A DNA stretch of 64,000 nt from Falsirhodobacter xinxiangensis (GTDB taxonomy: Bacteria; Pseudomonadota; Alphaproteobacteria; Rhodobacterales; Rhodobacteraceae). Under the pieces are notes generated by a model, which saw nothing but the letters and a program-made list of their open reading frames with translations, made no database searches and was not told the DNA's origin. How positions within the stretch are numbered: position 1 is the first letter of the stretch; the number at the start of each line of letters is the position of its first letter. This document shows positions 54,276 through 63,794 of this stretch, one piece after another. Location of the stretch: the NCBI RefSeq assembly GCF_004959935.1, contig NZ_SMYN01000013.1:23667-87666 (forward strand), in the 5' to 3' direction. A program made the translations under genes and the position numbers.

Positions 54276-55436
54276 ATGATCGACCTGCCCAGTATCCGCG
54301 ACGAGACGCCCGGCGCAAACTGCCGCATCCATCTGAACAATGCCGGTGCGGGATTGATGCCGCGCGCCGTGCTGGACACGATGGTGGACCATCTGCACCG
54401 CGAGGCGCAGATCGGCGGATACGAGGCGGCGAACGAGGCTGGCGAGCGTCACCGCGCCGTCTATGCCAGCGTCGCGCGGCTGATCGGGGCCAGCCCAGAC
54501 GAGATCGCGCTGACTGAAAACGCCACTGCGGCATGGCAGATGGGTTTCTACGCCCAGACCTTCCGCCCGGGCGACCGCATTCTGACGGCGCGCGCGGAAT
54601 ATGCCGCGAACTATGTCGCGCTGCTGCAGGTCGCCGCCCGCAGCGGCGCGGTGGTCGAGGTGATCCCCGACGATGCCCAAGGCGCACTGGACCCCGCGGC
54701 GCTGGAGCGGATGATCGACCCGCGCGTGCGGCTGATCGCGATCACCTGGGTTCCCACAAATGGCGGTCTGATCAACCCTGCGGCTGCGGTCGGGCAGATC
54801 GCGCGGCGGCACGGCATACCCTATCTTCTGGATGCGTGTCAGGCGGTGGGCCAGATGCGCGTCGATGTCGGGGCGCTTGGCTGCGACATGCTTTCGGCCA
54901 CGGGGCGGAAGTTCCTGCGCGGGCCGCGCGGCACGGGCTTTCTGTATGTGCGGCGGGCGTTCCTTGAAAACCTGCATCCGGCGATGATCGACCATTTCGG
55001 CGCGCCCTGGACCGCCCCGGACCGATATACCCTGCGACCCGATGCCCGCCGGTTCGAGACGTGGGAGAACAACTATGCCGCCCAGCTGGGCCTTGGCGCC
55101 GCGGTCGATTATGCGCTGGCGGTGGGGATGGAGGACATCGAAACCCGCTGCCGCCAGTTGTCGGGCCGGTTGCGGACGATGTTGGGGGCCATTCCCGGCG
55201 CGACGCTGCACGACCTCGGGGCGGCATCCATCGTCACCTTCTCCATCGCCGGACGCGACCCTGCCGCCGTGAAGGCCCGCCTTGCCGAAGCCGGGATCAA
55301 CGTCAGCGTCTCGGCCCCGTCCAGCACCTTGCTGGATGCGGTGGCGCGCGGATTGCCGGAGGTCGTCCGCGCCTCGCCGCATTACTACAACACCGAGGCC
55401 GAGATCGACGCGCTCGTGGACCACTGCGCGCGATGA
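54276..55436 (+). CDS. Class V aminotransferase / cysteine desulfurase-like PLP enzyme
   Basis: A 386-residue fold-type I PLP enzyme. The start of MIDLPSIRDETPG has GAGGA upstream. Key residues: D187 in PYLLDACQAVGQ pairs with the pyridine nitrogen, and the Schiff-base lysine is K212 in SATGRKFLRGPRGTGF. The RGPRGTGFLYVRR segment and length match the EgtE/isopenicillin-N epimerase-like branch. There is no obvious catalytic Cys loop of IscS, so C-S lyase or epimerase chemistry is more likely than Fe-S assembly. Upstream of the FMN reductase-molybdoenzyme pair (128-base gap), divergent from the copper module. Confidence 0.85.
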   Translation: MIDLPSIRDETPGANCRIHLNNAGAGLMPRAVLDTMVDHLHREAQIGGYEAANEAGERHRAVYASVARLIGASPDEIALTENATAAWQMGFYAQTFRPGDRILTARAEYAANYVALLQVAARSGAVVEVIPDDAQGALDPAALERMIDPRVRLIAITWVPTNGGLINPAAAVGQIARRHGIPYLLDACQAVGQMRVDVGALGCDMLSATGRKFLRGPRGTGFLYVRRAFLENLHPAMIDHFGAPWTAPDRYTLRPDARRFETWENNYAAQLGLGAAVDYALAVGMEDIETRCRQLSGRLRTMLGAIPGATLHDLGAASIVTFSIAGRDPAAVKARLAEAGINVSVSAPSSTLLDAVARGLPEVVRASPHYYNTEAEIDALVDHCAR

Positions 55437-55564
55437 GGGGGAGGTTCTTCTCGGGCAGAGGGTGGAGACAGGCCTGTCGTTCTCGGCGGCATGCGGCGTT
55501 TGGAATGGCCGCATGGTCGGGGCGACGATAAAGCTGCTGCGTCACGGTCAAACAGGATTGCATC

Positions 55565-56116
55565 ATGCCCCTTCGGATCGCAGGCTTCGCCGGAAGCTTC
55601 GGAAACACCTCTAAAACTCGGGCGCTCGTGGCGATGGCCGCAACGCAGGCCGCCGAAAGCGCGGGCGGGCAGGCGCAGGTCTTCGATCTGGGCGATCTGC
55701 AACCGCAGCTTGGAACGGCGGGCCATGCGGGCGATCTGACGGGCGATGCCCGCCGCGCCTTCGATTCCATCCTTGCCGCAGATGCGCTGGTGTTCGGCAG
55801 CCCGGTCTACAAGGGAAGCTATGGCGGGATGTTCAAGCATTTCATCGATCTGATCGAACCGGCGGACCTGCTTGGCAAGCCGATCCTGCTGACAGCGACG
55901 GGCGGCGGCGACCGGCACGCGCTGGTGATCGAGCATCAGCTGCGCCCGCTTTTCGCCTTCTTCGAAGCGGCGGTCATGCCAACGGGCGTCTACGCCAGCG
56001 CCGCCGATTTCACGGATGGGGTGCCGACGTCGCCCGCGCTGCTGGCGCGGCTTCGGCGCGGAACCGACCAGCTGGCCGCCGCCGCACGCCCGGTCCGCGA
56101 TGCGAGGGCGGCCTGA
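55565..56116 (+). CDS. NAD(P)H-dependent FMN reductase
   Basis: A 183-residue flavodoxin-like reductase (SsuE/MsuE type): GFAGSFGNTSKTRALV phosphate loop, FGSPVYKGSYGGMFKHFIDLI and TATGGGDRHAL. It reduces FMN with NAD(P)H. Normally such proteins feed flavin monooxygenases in sulfonate use, but none is present; instead the gene directly abuts a molybdoenzyme gene (TGA then ATG with no gap), suggesting that reduced flavin supplies that enzyme with electrons. Confidence 0.9.
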   Translation: MPLRIAGFAGSFGNTSKTRALVAMAATQAAESAGGQAQVFDLGDLQPQLGTAGHAGDLTGDARRAFDSILAADALVFGSPVYKGSYGGMFKHFIDLIEPADLLGKPILLTATGGGDRHALVIEHQLRPLFAFFEAAVMPTGVYASAADFTDGVPTSPALLARLRRGTDQLAAAARPVRDARAA

Positions 56117-58432
56117 ATGGCGCAGTTTCGCCAGCATAGCAGCCATTGGGGTGCCTTTCGCGCCCGCACCACCGCGCCCGGCGTGCTGGAGATCGAACCG
56201 TTCGACGGCGATCCAGAACCGTCGGCCCTGCTGCGCAACATCCCCGCCGCACTGGCGCATCCGGCGCGGCTGAGCCGCCCGCTGGTGCGCAAGGGCTGGC
56301 TGGAGGATGGCCCCGGCCCCGACCGCAGGCGCGGCAGCGACGAATACATCGAACTGGACTGGGACCACGCGCTGGACCTTGCCGCGCGGGAATTGCGCCG
56401 TCTGGGCGCGGGCACGCTGCCGGAAACCGGCCCGCTGCCCGGGGCGAAGGTCTTCGGCGGCTCCTATGGCTGGGCCTCGGCGGGGCGGTTCCACCATGCG
56501 CAAAGCCAGCTGCACCGTTTCCTCAACACCGCGTTCGGCGGATATGTCGCCAGTGTCGACACCTATTCCTCGGCCGCCGGGTCGGTGATCCTGTCGATGG
56601 TCTGGGGCGATGCGATGAGGCTGAACCGCGACCACCCCTATCTGAACGAGTTGGCCGAAGACACCGAGCTTCTGATCGCCTTCGGCGGCGTGCCGCTGCG
56701 CAACACCGCCGTCAGCAGTGGCGGCAATTCGCAGCATTCGATGCGCGACGCGCTGGAGCGCGCGGCGGCGCGGGGTGCGGGCTTCGTGTCGATCAGCCCC
56801 ATCGCCGACGACATCCAGACGCTGCCCGGCCTCGTCCATCTTGCGCCCCGTCCCGGAACCGATGTCGCGCTGATGCTGGGGATGGCCCATCACCTGCATT
56901 CGACCGGCCAGGCGGACCGCGCCTATCTGGACCGCTACACCACCGGCTACGACCGCTTCCTCGCCTATCTGACCGGCGAGACGGACGGGGTGGCGAGGAC
57001 GCCGGACTGGGCCGCCGACATCTGCGGCATCCCGGCCGCGGATATCGCCGCGCTGGCAGACCGGGCGGCACGGTCGCGGACGCTGATCAACGTCACCTAT
57101 TCGCTGCAAAGGGCGCAGAACGGCGAACAGCCCGTCTGGATGGCGCTGACGCTGGCCACGATGCTGGGCGAAGGCGGCAAGCCGGGCGGCGGGTTCCTGT
57201 ATGGGCTCGGCTCGATCGGCAATGTCGGCAAACCGCCTCTGGATGTGCCGCTGCCGACGCTGCCGCAGGGTCCGAACCGGGTGGGCGATTTCATTCCCTG
57301 TGCGCGGATCGCGGAACTGCTGCTGAACCCCGGCGGCGCCTATACCTACAAGGGCGAGGCGCGGCGCTATGCCGACATACGGCTGGTCTATTGGGCGGGG
57401 GGCAACCCGTTCCACCACCATCAGGACCTGACCCGGCTGGCAGAGGCCTTCGCACGTCCCGACACGATCATCGTCCATGACAGCGTCGGAACCGCGACGA
57501 CGCGCCATGCCGACATCGTCTTTCCCGCCACCGTCACCGCCGAGCGCGAGGATATCGGCGCGGGCGGCAACGATCCCTTCCTCGTCGCGATGGAGCCGCT
57601 GGCGCAGGCCCGGGGCGAGGCGCGCGACGACTATGCCACCCTGACCGCGCTGGCCGAACGGATCGGCTGCGCCGCCGCCTTCACCGAAGGGCTGGATGCC
57701 GAAGGCTGGCTGCGCCGCATCTATGCACCGACGCAGGCGGCCTTGGCGGCACGCGGCCTGCCCGCACCGGATTTCGACGACTTCCGGCAAGGGGCGATCC
57801 TGCCGCTGCCGGTGAACCGTACGGGCGGAGCGATCCACCGCTTCCACGCCGACCCCGAGGCCCACCCCCTCCGAACGCCCTCGGGCCGGATCGAGATCTT
57901 TTCCGACCGCGTTGCGGCGGCGGGCCTGCCCGGTCATCCGGCGTGGCTGCCGCCCGCCGAATGGCTTGGGGCGCCGCTGGCCGCCCGGCACCCGTTCCAG
58001 TTGGTCGCCAACCAACCCGCCGGGCGTCTGCACAGCCAGCTCGATTTCGGGGTCGCAAGCCGCGGGTCCAAACTGGCGGGCCGCGAGGTCGCGCGCCTGA
58101 ACCCCGACGATGCCGCAAGGCTGGGCGTGGCGGCGGGCGATGCGATCCGCATCTGGAACGGGCGCGGCGCGGTGCTGGCCGTGGCGCAGCCCTCGGAGGC
58201 GATCCGCGCGGGCGTGATTCAGCTTGCCACCGGCGCGTGGTATGCGCCCACCGACCTGCCGGGTCTTGGGCGCACCTGCATCAACGGCAATCCCAATGCC
58301 GTGACCTCCGATTGCGGCGCATCGCCGCTCAGCCAAGGCTGCGCGGGACAACTGGCACTGGTTTCGGTCGAACGGCTGGACGGCGACGCCCCGGCTGCGG
58401 TGCCGCACGAGAAGATTCTTCCGCGAGGATGA
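56117..58432 (+). CDS. Molybdopterin oxidoreductase, BisC / DMSO-reductase type
   Basis: A 771-residue bis-MGD enzyme of the DMSO/TMAO/biotin-sulfoxide reductase family. There is no signal peptide and no N-terminal Fe-S motif, so it is cytoplasmic like BisC. The FGGSYGW loop (Y117) and DTYSSAAGSV with S151 as molybdenum ligand match DMSO reductase. The C-terminal MGD domain has NQPAGRLHSQLD, ARLNPDDAARLGV and NPNAVTSD. It likely reduces an S- or N-oxide imported by the following ABC system. Starts immediately after the FMN reductase stop. Confidence 0.9.
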   Translation: MAQFRQHSSHWGAFRARTTAPGVLEIEPFDGDPEPSALLRNIPAALAHPARLSRPLVRKGWLEDGPGPDRRRGSDEYIELDWDHALDLAARELRRLGAGTLPETGPLPGAKVFGGSYGWASAGRFHHAQSQLHRFLNTAFGGYVASVDTYSSAAGSVILSMVWGDAMRLNRDHPYLNELAEDTELLIAFGGVPLRNTAVSSGGNSQHSMRDALERAAARGAGFVSISPIADDIQTLPGLVHLAPRPGTDVALMLGMAHHLHSTGQADRAYLDRYTTGYDRFLAYLTGETDGVARTPDWAADICGIPAADIAALADRAARSRTLINVTYSLQRAQNGEQPVWMALTLATMLGEGGKPGGGFLYGLGSIGNVGKPPLDVPLPTLPQGPNRVGDFIPCARIAELLLNPGGAYTYKGEARRYADIRLVYWAGGNPFHHHQDLTRLAEAFARPDTIIVHDSVGTATTRHADIVFPATVTAEREDIGAGGNDPFLVAMEPLAQARGEARDDYATLTALAERIGCAAAFTEGLDAEGWLRRIYAPTQAALAARGLPAPDFDDFRQGAILPLPVNRTGGAIHRFHADPEAHPLRTPSGRIEIFSDRVAAAGLPGHPAWLPPAEWLGAPLAARHPFQLVANQPAGRLHSQLDFGVASRGSKLAGREVARLNPDDAARLGVAAGDAIRIWNGRGAVLAVAQPSEAIRAGVIQLATGAWYAPTDLPGLGRTCINGNPNAVTSDCGASPLSQGCAGQLALVSVERLDGDAPAAVPHEKILPRG

Positions 58433-58517
58433 GTTTCGAACGGGTGGGAGAGGAAAATCCCGCTGTCGATCCGGGGCGGATGGGGAACAAGTTTCCTCAT
58501 CCCGCCCAAGCTAGAAA

Positions 58518-58544
58518 ATAGACAAGACGGACAGGTCGGTCTAT
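58518..58544 (+). promoter_or_regulatory. TetR-type dyad upstream of the dipeptide-type ABC operon
   Basis: AGACGGACAGGTCGGTCT (58525-58542) has the symmetric pattern AGAC-n-GAC-nn-GTC-n-GTCT, and an outer ATAGAC/GTCTAT pair (58518-58523, 58539-58544) extends the symmetry. It lies about 130 bases before the binding-protein start in a 242-base gap. The half-site spacing is typical of TetR repressors. No TetR gene is in the window. Confidence 0.55.
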
Positions 58545-58674
58545 CCATTTCCCTAAGAAAAAGCTGCTTGCAGCGCCGGTTCCGGAGCCGGCTTCGAACG
58601 CCCTGCCCGCGTGCGCGCCCCATTGCGGGACGGCGACGGGCCCTCTCCGAAATTCAACCGCAGGACCCTCCCCG

Positions 58675-60318
58675 ATGACCCACCGCATCCCGCAGTTTCA
58701 CCTCTCGCGCCGCCGTCTTCTGGCCGGTTCGGCCGCGCTGACCCTTGCTTCGCTGACCGGCACCTCGCTGTTTGCCCAAGGGGCTTCGGGTGCGGGCGGG
58801 GATCTCGTGTTCCTGATCGACTCGCTGGGGCCGACCTGGATCCCGAACAACAGCTCCATCTCCAGCTTTCAGGGGCATATCTGGGGCCATGTGACGGACA
58901 AACTGGTCTATGTCGATGGCGACGGCGCCGCGACCCCGTGGCTGGCAGAATCGTGGGAGCAGAACGAGACCGCGACCGAATTCACTCTGAAGCTGAAGCC
59001 CGGTGTCACCTTCTCGGACGGCTCGCCTTTGGATGCGGCGGCGGTGGTTGCGAACCTCGACATCTGGTATGCGGGCCGGACCGAGGATGGCATCAACCCC
59101 GTCGGCCTGTTCCCCAAGACCTATGACCATTCCGAGGCGGTCGATCCGCTGACGGTCAAGGTGGTCTTCAAGGCCCCGACGCTGGGGTTCATCCCGACGC
59201 TGGGCTATCACGGCTCCATCCTGATCGCGCCGTCGACCATCGCCTCGCCCGCGACCGATCAGGCCGATCTGGGCAAGACCATCGCCAGCGGCCCCTATGT
59301 CGTGGACAGCTGGAAGGAGGGCGACTTCGTCAAGCTGGTCCGGCGCGAGGATTACAACTGGGGCCCTGCCGCCGTGGGTCACACCGGGCCGGCCTTCCTC
59401 GACTCGATCACCTACAAGCTGGTGGCGGAACAGTCGCTGCGCGTGGCGGCGGTGCAGGCAGGTCAGGCGGACATCGCCTATAACGCTTCGCCGCAAGAGC
59501 TGACCTCGCTTCGGGACGAAGGCTTCACCACCGCGACGCCGCGCTATCTGGGCTTCGTGAACGGCTGGGCGATCAACACGCAAGAAGCGCCGCTGAACGA
59601 CGTGAAGGTGCGTCAGGCGCTTCAGGTCGCGATCGACCGGCAGGAGATCATCGACACCGTCTATACCCCCGACTGGTTGCCGGCGACCAGCTTCATGCAA
59701 AGCAACGTTCCGGGCGCCACGGATCACAGCGCGTTGCTGGCCCATGACCCGGCCCGCGCCGAGGCGCTGCTGGACGAGGCGGGCTGGGCCAAGGGCGCGG
59801 ACGGCTTCCGCGCCAAGGACGGCGTGACGCTGGAGTTGGTCCTGCATTCCAACCCCTACCTCACCACCTCGCGCGCCATCGACGAGCTGCTTGCGCAGCA
59901 GCTTGGCCGCATTGGCTGGCGCGTCGTGATCCGCGCCTATGACGTGGTGACCTTCGGCGAGCGGGTGCGCTTCGCGGGCGCGGGCGTTCCGGCATACGAG
60001 GTGACGCGCAGCTTCATCGACGCGGGCACCGTCGCCAGCATCCTGACCGATGCCAACAAGGGCGAGAACTGGTTCAACCTTGGCCAAAGCGATCCGCGCA
60101 TCAACGATCTGCGCGACAAGATCGCCAGCGCCGCCACGCACGAGGTCCGCACGCCGCTTCTGGACGAATTGCAGGCCTATGTGCTGGAGCAGGGATATTT
60201 CATCCCCCGCACCCAGATGGTCCAGCGCATCTATGTCCAATCGCCCGAGGTGAAGGACGTCGTGTATAACGGGGTCGCCTATGCCAGCTATTACCGCGCG
60301 ACCAAGGGCAGCGCCTGA
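58675..60318 (+). CDS. ABC transporter binding protein, dipeptide/nickel type (Tat-exported)
   Basis: A 547-residue family 5 solute-binding protein. The N-terminus SRRRLLAGSAALTLAS is a twin-arginine signal, so it is exported folded. Mature part begins near AQGASGAGG and contains LTVKVVFKAP and LNDVKVRQALQVAIDRQEII, a family 5 hallmark. Ligand unknown; the upstream S/N-oxide reductase suggests a heteroatom-oxidised compound, not necessarily a peptide. Its stop overlaps the next ATG as TGATG. Confidence 0.92.
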   Translation: MTHRIPQFHLSRRRLLAGSAALTLASLTGTSLFAQGASGAGGDLVFLIDSLGPTWIPNNSSISSFQGHIWGHVTDKLVYVDGDGAATPWLAESWEQNETATEFTLKLKPGVTFSDGSPLDAAAVVANLDIWYAGRTEDGINPVGLFPKTYDHSEAVDPLTVKVVFKAPTLGFIPTLGYHGSILIAPSTIASPATDQADLGKTIASGPYVVDSWKEGDFVKLVRREDYNWGPAAVGHTGPAFLDSITYKLVAEQSLRVAAVQAGQADIAYNASPQELTSLRDEGFTTATPRYLGFVNGWAINTQEAPLNDVKVRQALQVAIDRQEIIDTVYTPDWLPATSFMQSNVPGATDHSALLAHDPARAEALLDEAGWAKGADGFRAKDGVTLELVLHSNPYLTTSRAIDELLAQQLGRIGWRVVIRAYDVVTFGERVRFAGAGVPAYEVTRSFIDAGTVASILTDANKGENWFNLGQSDPRINDLRDKIASAATHEVRTPLLDELQAYVLEQGYFIPRTQMVQRIYVQSPEVKDVVYNGVAYASYYRATKGSA

Positions 60319-61313
60319 TGCAGGGCGCTTATATGAACTATGCCGCCAAGCGTCTTTTGCAGGCCGTGGTGGTCGTGCTTCTGACCTATGTGTTCACCTT
60401 CATCGTGGTCAGCATCCTGCCCGGCGATCCGGTGACCAACGTCCTGCGCGACCCCCAGAACGGCTTCACCGAGGCTGAGATCGCGCAGATCGTGGCGGCC
60501 CAAGGGCTGGACAAGCCGATCCCGGTGCAGCTTTGGCATTCGCTGTCGGGGTTCGTCACAGGTGATCTTGGTGTCTCGCTCCGATCCAGCCGCCCGGTGT
60601 CGGACCTGATCGCCGAGGTGCTGCCTTCGACCCTGCGGCTGGCGGGCGGGGCGCTTGCCGTGGCGCTGGTTCTGGCAATGGGGATCGCCTATGGCGCGCG
60701 GTTCCTGCCCCACCGCTTTGGCGGGGCGGCCCTGCGCGCGCTGCCTTCGCTGTTCCTGTCGGTGCCCAGCTTCGTGATCGGCCTGCTGCTGATCCACATC
60801 TTCGGCTTCCAGCTTGGGCTTTTCATGGTGATCGACCCGAACAGCTTCTGGGCCACCTTCTTCGCCGCTGTCGCGCTTGGAATCCCGATCTCGGCCCAGA
60901 TCGCCGAGGTGCTGATGGCCAACCTCGACCACGAGGCATCGCAGGATTATGCCGCGGTCGCCCGCGCACGCGGCCTGCGCCAGTCCAAGCTGTTTTTCCG
61001 CCATCTGCTGAAGCCATCCTCGCTGCCGGTCGTGACCGTGATCGCACTGATGGTGGGCGAGGTGCTGGGCAATACGCTGATCACCGAAACCGTCTTTGGC
61101 CGCACGGGCGTGGGCAGCCTGATCCAGCGGTCGGTCGTCACGCAGGACCTGCCGGTGCTGCAGGCGATCGTGTCGCTGGCGGCCGTGGTCTTCGCGGTCA
61201 TCAACCTGATCGCCGACCTGATCTACCCGCTGCTTGACCCGCGCGTGAAGCTGGTGGGGACCGCCCCCCGGCGCGTCACGACGGCGGACGAGCTTCCGAG
61301 GGCGAACGCATGA
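60318..61313 (+). CDS. ABC transporter permease, DppB type
   Basis: A 331-residue permease with about six helices, starting with AAKRLLQAVVVVLLTYVFTFIVV and the FTEAEIAQIVAAQGLDKPIPVQ periplasmic segment typical of DppB/OppB. The EAA loop DYAAVARARGLRQSKLFFRHLLKPSS is present. Starts within the binding-protein stop and ends overlapping the DppC start by ATGA. Confidence 0.94.
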   Translation: MQGAYMNYAAKRLLQAVVVVLLTYVFTFIVVSILPGDPVTNVLRDPQNGFTEAEIAQIVAAQGLDKPIPVQLWHSLSGFVTGDLGVSLRSSRPVSDLIAEVLPSTLRLAGGALAVALVLAMGIAYGARFLPHRFGGAALRALPSLFLSVPSFVIGLLLIHIFGFQLGLFMVIDPNSFWATFFAAVALGIPISAQIAEVLMANLDHEASQDYAAVARARGLRQSKLFFRHLLKPSSLPVVTVIALMVGEVLGNTLITETVFGRTGVGSLIQRSVVTQDLPVLQAIVSLAAVVFAVINLIADLIYPLLDPRVKLVGTAPRRVTTADELPRANA

Positions 61314-62134
61314 TGATCTCCGTTACCCGAACCCCTCGCGTCGCGCTTCCGGCGCCGCTGGGCGTGATCCTGTCGCTGCTGGTGCTTGCGGTCATCGTCG
61401 GCTGGTCGCTGGCGCCGGGCCTGTTCACCGGTTTCGATCCCGCCATCGGCATCCCCGCCGACAAGCTGCAAGGCCCAAGCGCCGCGCATTGGTTCGGCAC
61501 GGACCATCTCGGCCGCGATCTTCTGGCGCGTGTGATCCACGGCACGGCATCCTCCGTCTCCAGCGCGGTGATCGCGGTGGTCATCGCGCTGGTCCTTGGC
61601 GGGCTGATCGGGCTGCTGTCGGGGTTTCTGGGCGGCTGGGTGGACACGATCCTGGCGCGCCTGGTCGATGTGCTGCTGGCGATCCCGAACTTCCTGCTGG
61701 CCGTGATCATCGTGACCGCCCTTGGGTTCAGCACCACGAATGCCGCCATCGCGACCGGCATCTCTGCCGTTGCCGTCTTTGCCCGCGTCATGCGGTCCGA
61801 GGTGATCAAGACCCGTTCCGCCACCTTCGTCGAGGCGTCGTTCCTGTCGGGCGGGTCGCGCTGGCATATCCTGACCCGCCATGTGCTGCCCAACGCCTCG
61901 CGTTCGGTCCTGCCGCTGGCGGTGCTGCGCTTCGGCCAGTCGATCCTCGTGATCGCGGGGCTGGCGTTCCTTGGCTATGGCGACCCGCCCCCGGCTTCGG
62001 ATTGGGGGCTGCTGATCTCCATCGGCAAGGATTACCTGAAATGGCCATGGCTGGTCTATGCGCCCGCGCTGGTCACCGTCGTCACCGTTCTCTCTCTCAA
62101 CAGGATCAGCAGATGGCTTCGCAAGACGGACTGA
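61310..62134 (+). CDS. ABC transporter permease, DppC type
   Basis: A 274-residue permease with the DppC/OppC layout: first helix PLGVILSLLVLAVIVGWSL, then HWFGTDHLGRDLLARVIHGT, the family signature, and EAA loop EASFLSGGSRWHILTRHVLPNAS. Its first codons overlap the DppB stop and its last 22 bases overlap the ATPase gene, making the four genes one tightly coupled operon. Confidence 0.94.
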   Translation: MMISVTRTPRVALPAPLGVILSLLVLAVIVGWSLAPGLFTGFDPAIGIPADKLQGPSAAHWFGTDHLGRDLLARVIHGTASSVSSAVIAVVIALVLGGLIGLLSGFLGGWVDTILARLVDVLLAIPNFLLAVIIVTALGFSTTNAAIATGISAVAVFARVMRSEVIKTRSATFVEASFLSGGSRWHILTRHVLPNASRSVLPLAVLRFGQSILVIAGLAFLGYGDPPPASDWGLLISIGKDYLKWPWLVYAPALVTVVTVLSLNRISRWLRKTD

Positions 62135-63765
62135 CACCTCCCCTTCTGCGCGTGGACGGCCTGTCGGTCGCCTATGGCCCGAACGAGGTCGTGCGCGACG
62201 TGGGCTTCGAACTTGGCCGGGGAAAGAGCATCGCGCTGATCGGCGAATCCGGGTCGGGCAAATCCACCATCGCGCGGGCGGTGCTGCGACTGTTGCCCGC
62301 GCAGGGCCGCGCCACGGGCCGCGTCGCGTTTCAGGGGCAAGAGATCCTGTCCCTGCCCGAGCGCCGCTTCCGCCCGCTGCGCGGCAAGGCCATCGGCTTC
62401 GTGCCGCAGGACCCCGGCAACGCCCTGAACCCGGTGCGCACCATCGGCGCGCAGGCCGAAGAAGCGGCGGCCCTTCTGGACGAACGCGATCCGCGCATTC
62501 GCCGGGCGATCATCCTCGACACCTTTGCGCAGGTCGGGCTGGACAATCCGCAGCGGGTCTACGACTCCTATCCCCATCAGCTTTCGGGCGGGATGCTTCA
62601 GCGTGTGCTGATCGGGCTGGCCGTGCTGCCCCGCCCCGCCCTGCTGGTGGCGGACGAGCCGACCTCGGCGCTGGACGTGACGATCCAGAAACGCATCCTC
62701 GATCTGCTGTCCAAGCTTCGGCAGGAACTGGACATCGGGCTGCTGCTGATCACCCACGATCTTGCCATCGCGGCCGAAAGGACGGACGCGATACTGGTGC
62801 TGAAAGGCGGCGAGGTGCAGGAGGCCGGACCGACGGCGCGGGTCTTCGCCTCGCCCGCCTCGGCCTATGCGCGCAAGCTTCACGCCGACGTGCCCGCGCT
62901 GAACCCCGACCGCTATGCCGCGCTGCGCGATCCGGGATTTGCCCGCCTGAAACGGGCAGCCCCGAAGATCGAGGTGTCGAACGTGACCAAGACCTTTTCG
63001 GTCGATGGGCGCAACCTGACCGCCGTGGACAATGTGTCCTTCGCCGTGCCCGCGGGAACGACCCATGCGCTTGTGGGCGAATCCGGCTCGGGCAAGACGA
63101 CCACGATCCGCCTGCTTCTGGGCCTCGACCAGCCTGATGCGGGCGGCATCACGGTGGCGGGCACCCCGCTGTCCGGCCGCGCGCCCGAAACGCTGCGCGA
63201 GGCGTGGCGGCATCTGCAACTGGTCTACCAGAACCCCTTCACCTCGCTGGACCCGACATGGAAGGTCGAGACCCTGATCCGCGAACCGCTGGACCGTTTC
63301 GGCATCGCCACACCCAAGGACCGCGCGGACCGCGTGCGCGAGGCGCTGGCCAATGTCGGTCTGGGCGAGCATCTGCTGGCGCGCAAACCCGCCGCGCTGT
63401 CGGGCGGGCAGCGGCAGCGTGTGGCCATCGCGCGGGCGCTGGTGCTGAAGCCCGACGTGATCGTGCTGGACGAGCCGACCTCGGCGCTGGATGTCAGCGT
63501 GCAGGCCGATATCGTCGGCGTGCTGCTGGACCTTCAGGCGAATCTCGGGCTGACCTATGTTTTCGTCTCGCACGATCTGGCGCTGGTCCGGCAGCTTGCC
63601 CACAGCGTGTCGGTCATGCACCGGGGCCGGATCGTGGAACACGGCCCTGTATCCGAAATCTTCGACCGCCCGCGCGAGGCCTATACCCGCACGCTGCTGG
63701 ACGCGATCCCATCCGGCCTGTCGGCGCCGCAACCGTCCCGCCGTCTGGCCGAAGCGGTCGCGTGA
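62113..63765 (+). CDS. Fused double ATPase of the dipeptide-type ABC transporter (DppD-DppF)
   Basis: A 550-residue fusion of two ATPase domains that are separate proteins in classic Dpp/Opp systems. Domain 1 (about 12-260): Walker A GESGSGKST, VPQDPGNALNP, signature LSGGMLQRV, Walker B LLVADEPTSALD. Domain 2 (about 285-540): Walker A GESGSGKTT, VYQNPFTSLDP, signature LSGGQRQRV, Walker B VIVLDEPTSALD. Both sites look intact. The start at 62113 was chosen because MASQDGLTPPLLRVDGLSV begins the domain; weak ribosome site AGGATC. Confidence 0.94.
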   Translation: MASQDGLTPPLLRVDGLSVAYGPNEVVRDVGFELGRGKSIALIGESGSGKSTIARAVLRLLPAQGRATGRVAFQGQEILSLPERRFRPLRGKAIGFVPQDPGNALNPVRTIGAQAEEAAALLDERDPRIRRAIILDTFAQVGLDNPQRVYDSYPHQLSGGMLQRVLIGLAVLPRPALLVADEPTSALDVTIQKRILDLLSKLRQELDIGLLLITHDLAIAAERTDAILVLKGGEVQEAGPTARVFASPASAYARKLHADVPALNPDRYAALRDPGFARLKRAAPKIEVSNVTKTFSVDGRNLTAVDNVSFAVPAGTTHALVGESGSGKTTTIRLLLGLDQPDAGGITVAGTPLSGRAPETLREAWRHLQLVYQNPFTSLDPTWKVETLIREPLDRFGIATPKDRADRVREALANVGLGEHLLARKPAALSGGQRQRVAIARALVLKPDVIVLDEPTSALDVSVQADIVGVLLDLQANLGLTYVFVSHDLALVRQLAHSVSVMHRGRIVEHGPVSEIFDRPREAYTRTLLDAIPSGLSAPQPSRRLAEAVA

Positions 63766-63794
63766 TCGGCTGCGCACGAGCGCCGGAAGCTGGC

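Noticed and set aside
55385..58408. A 1007-codon open frame on the minus strand opposite the FMN reductase and molybdoenzyme genes
   Set aside because: It is rich in Arg, Gly, Gln and His without recognisable motifs and mirrors strongly supported genes; GC-rich codon bias leaves the antisense frame open.
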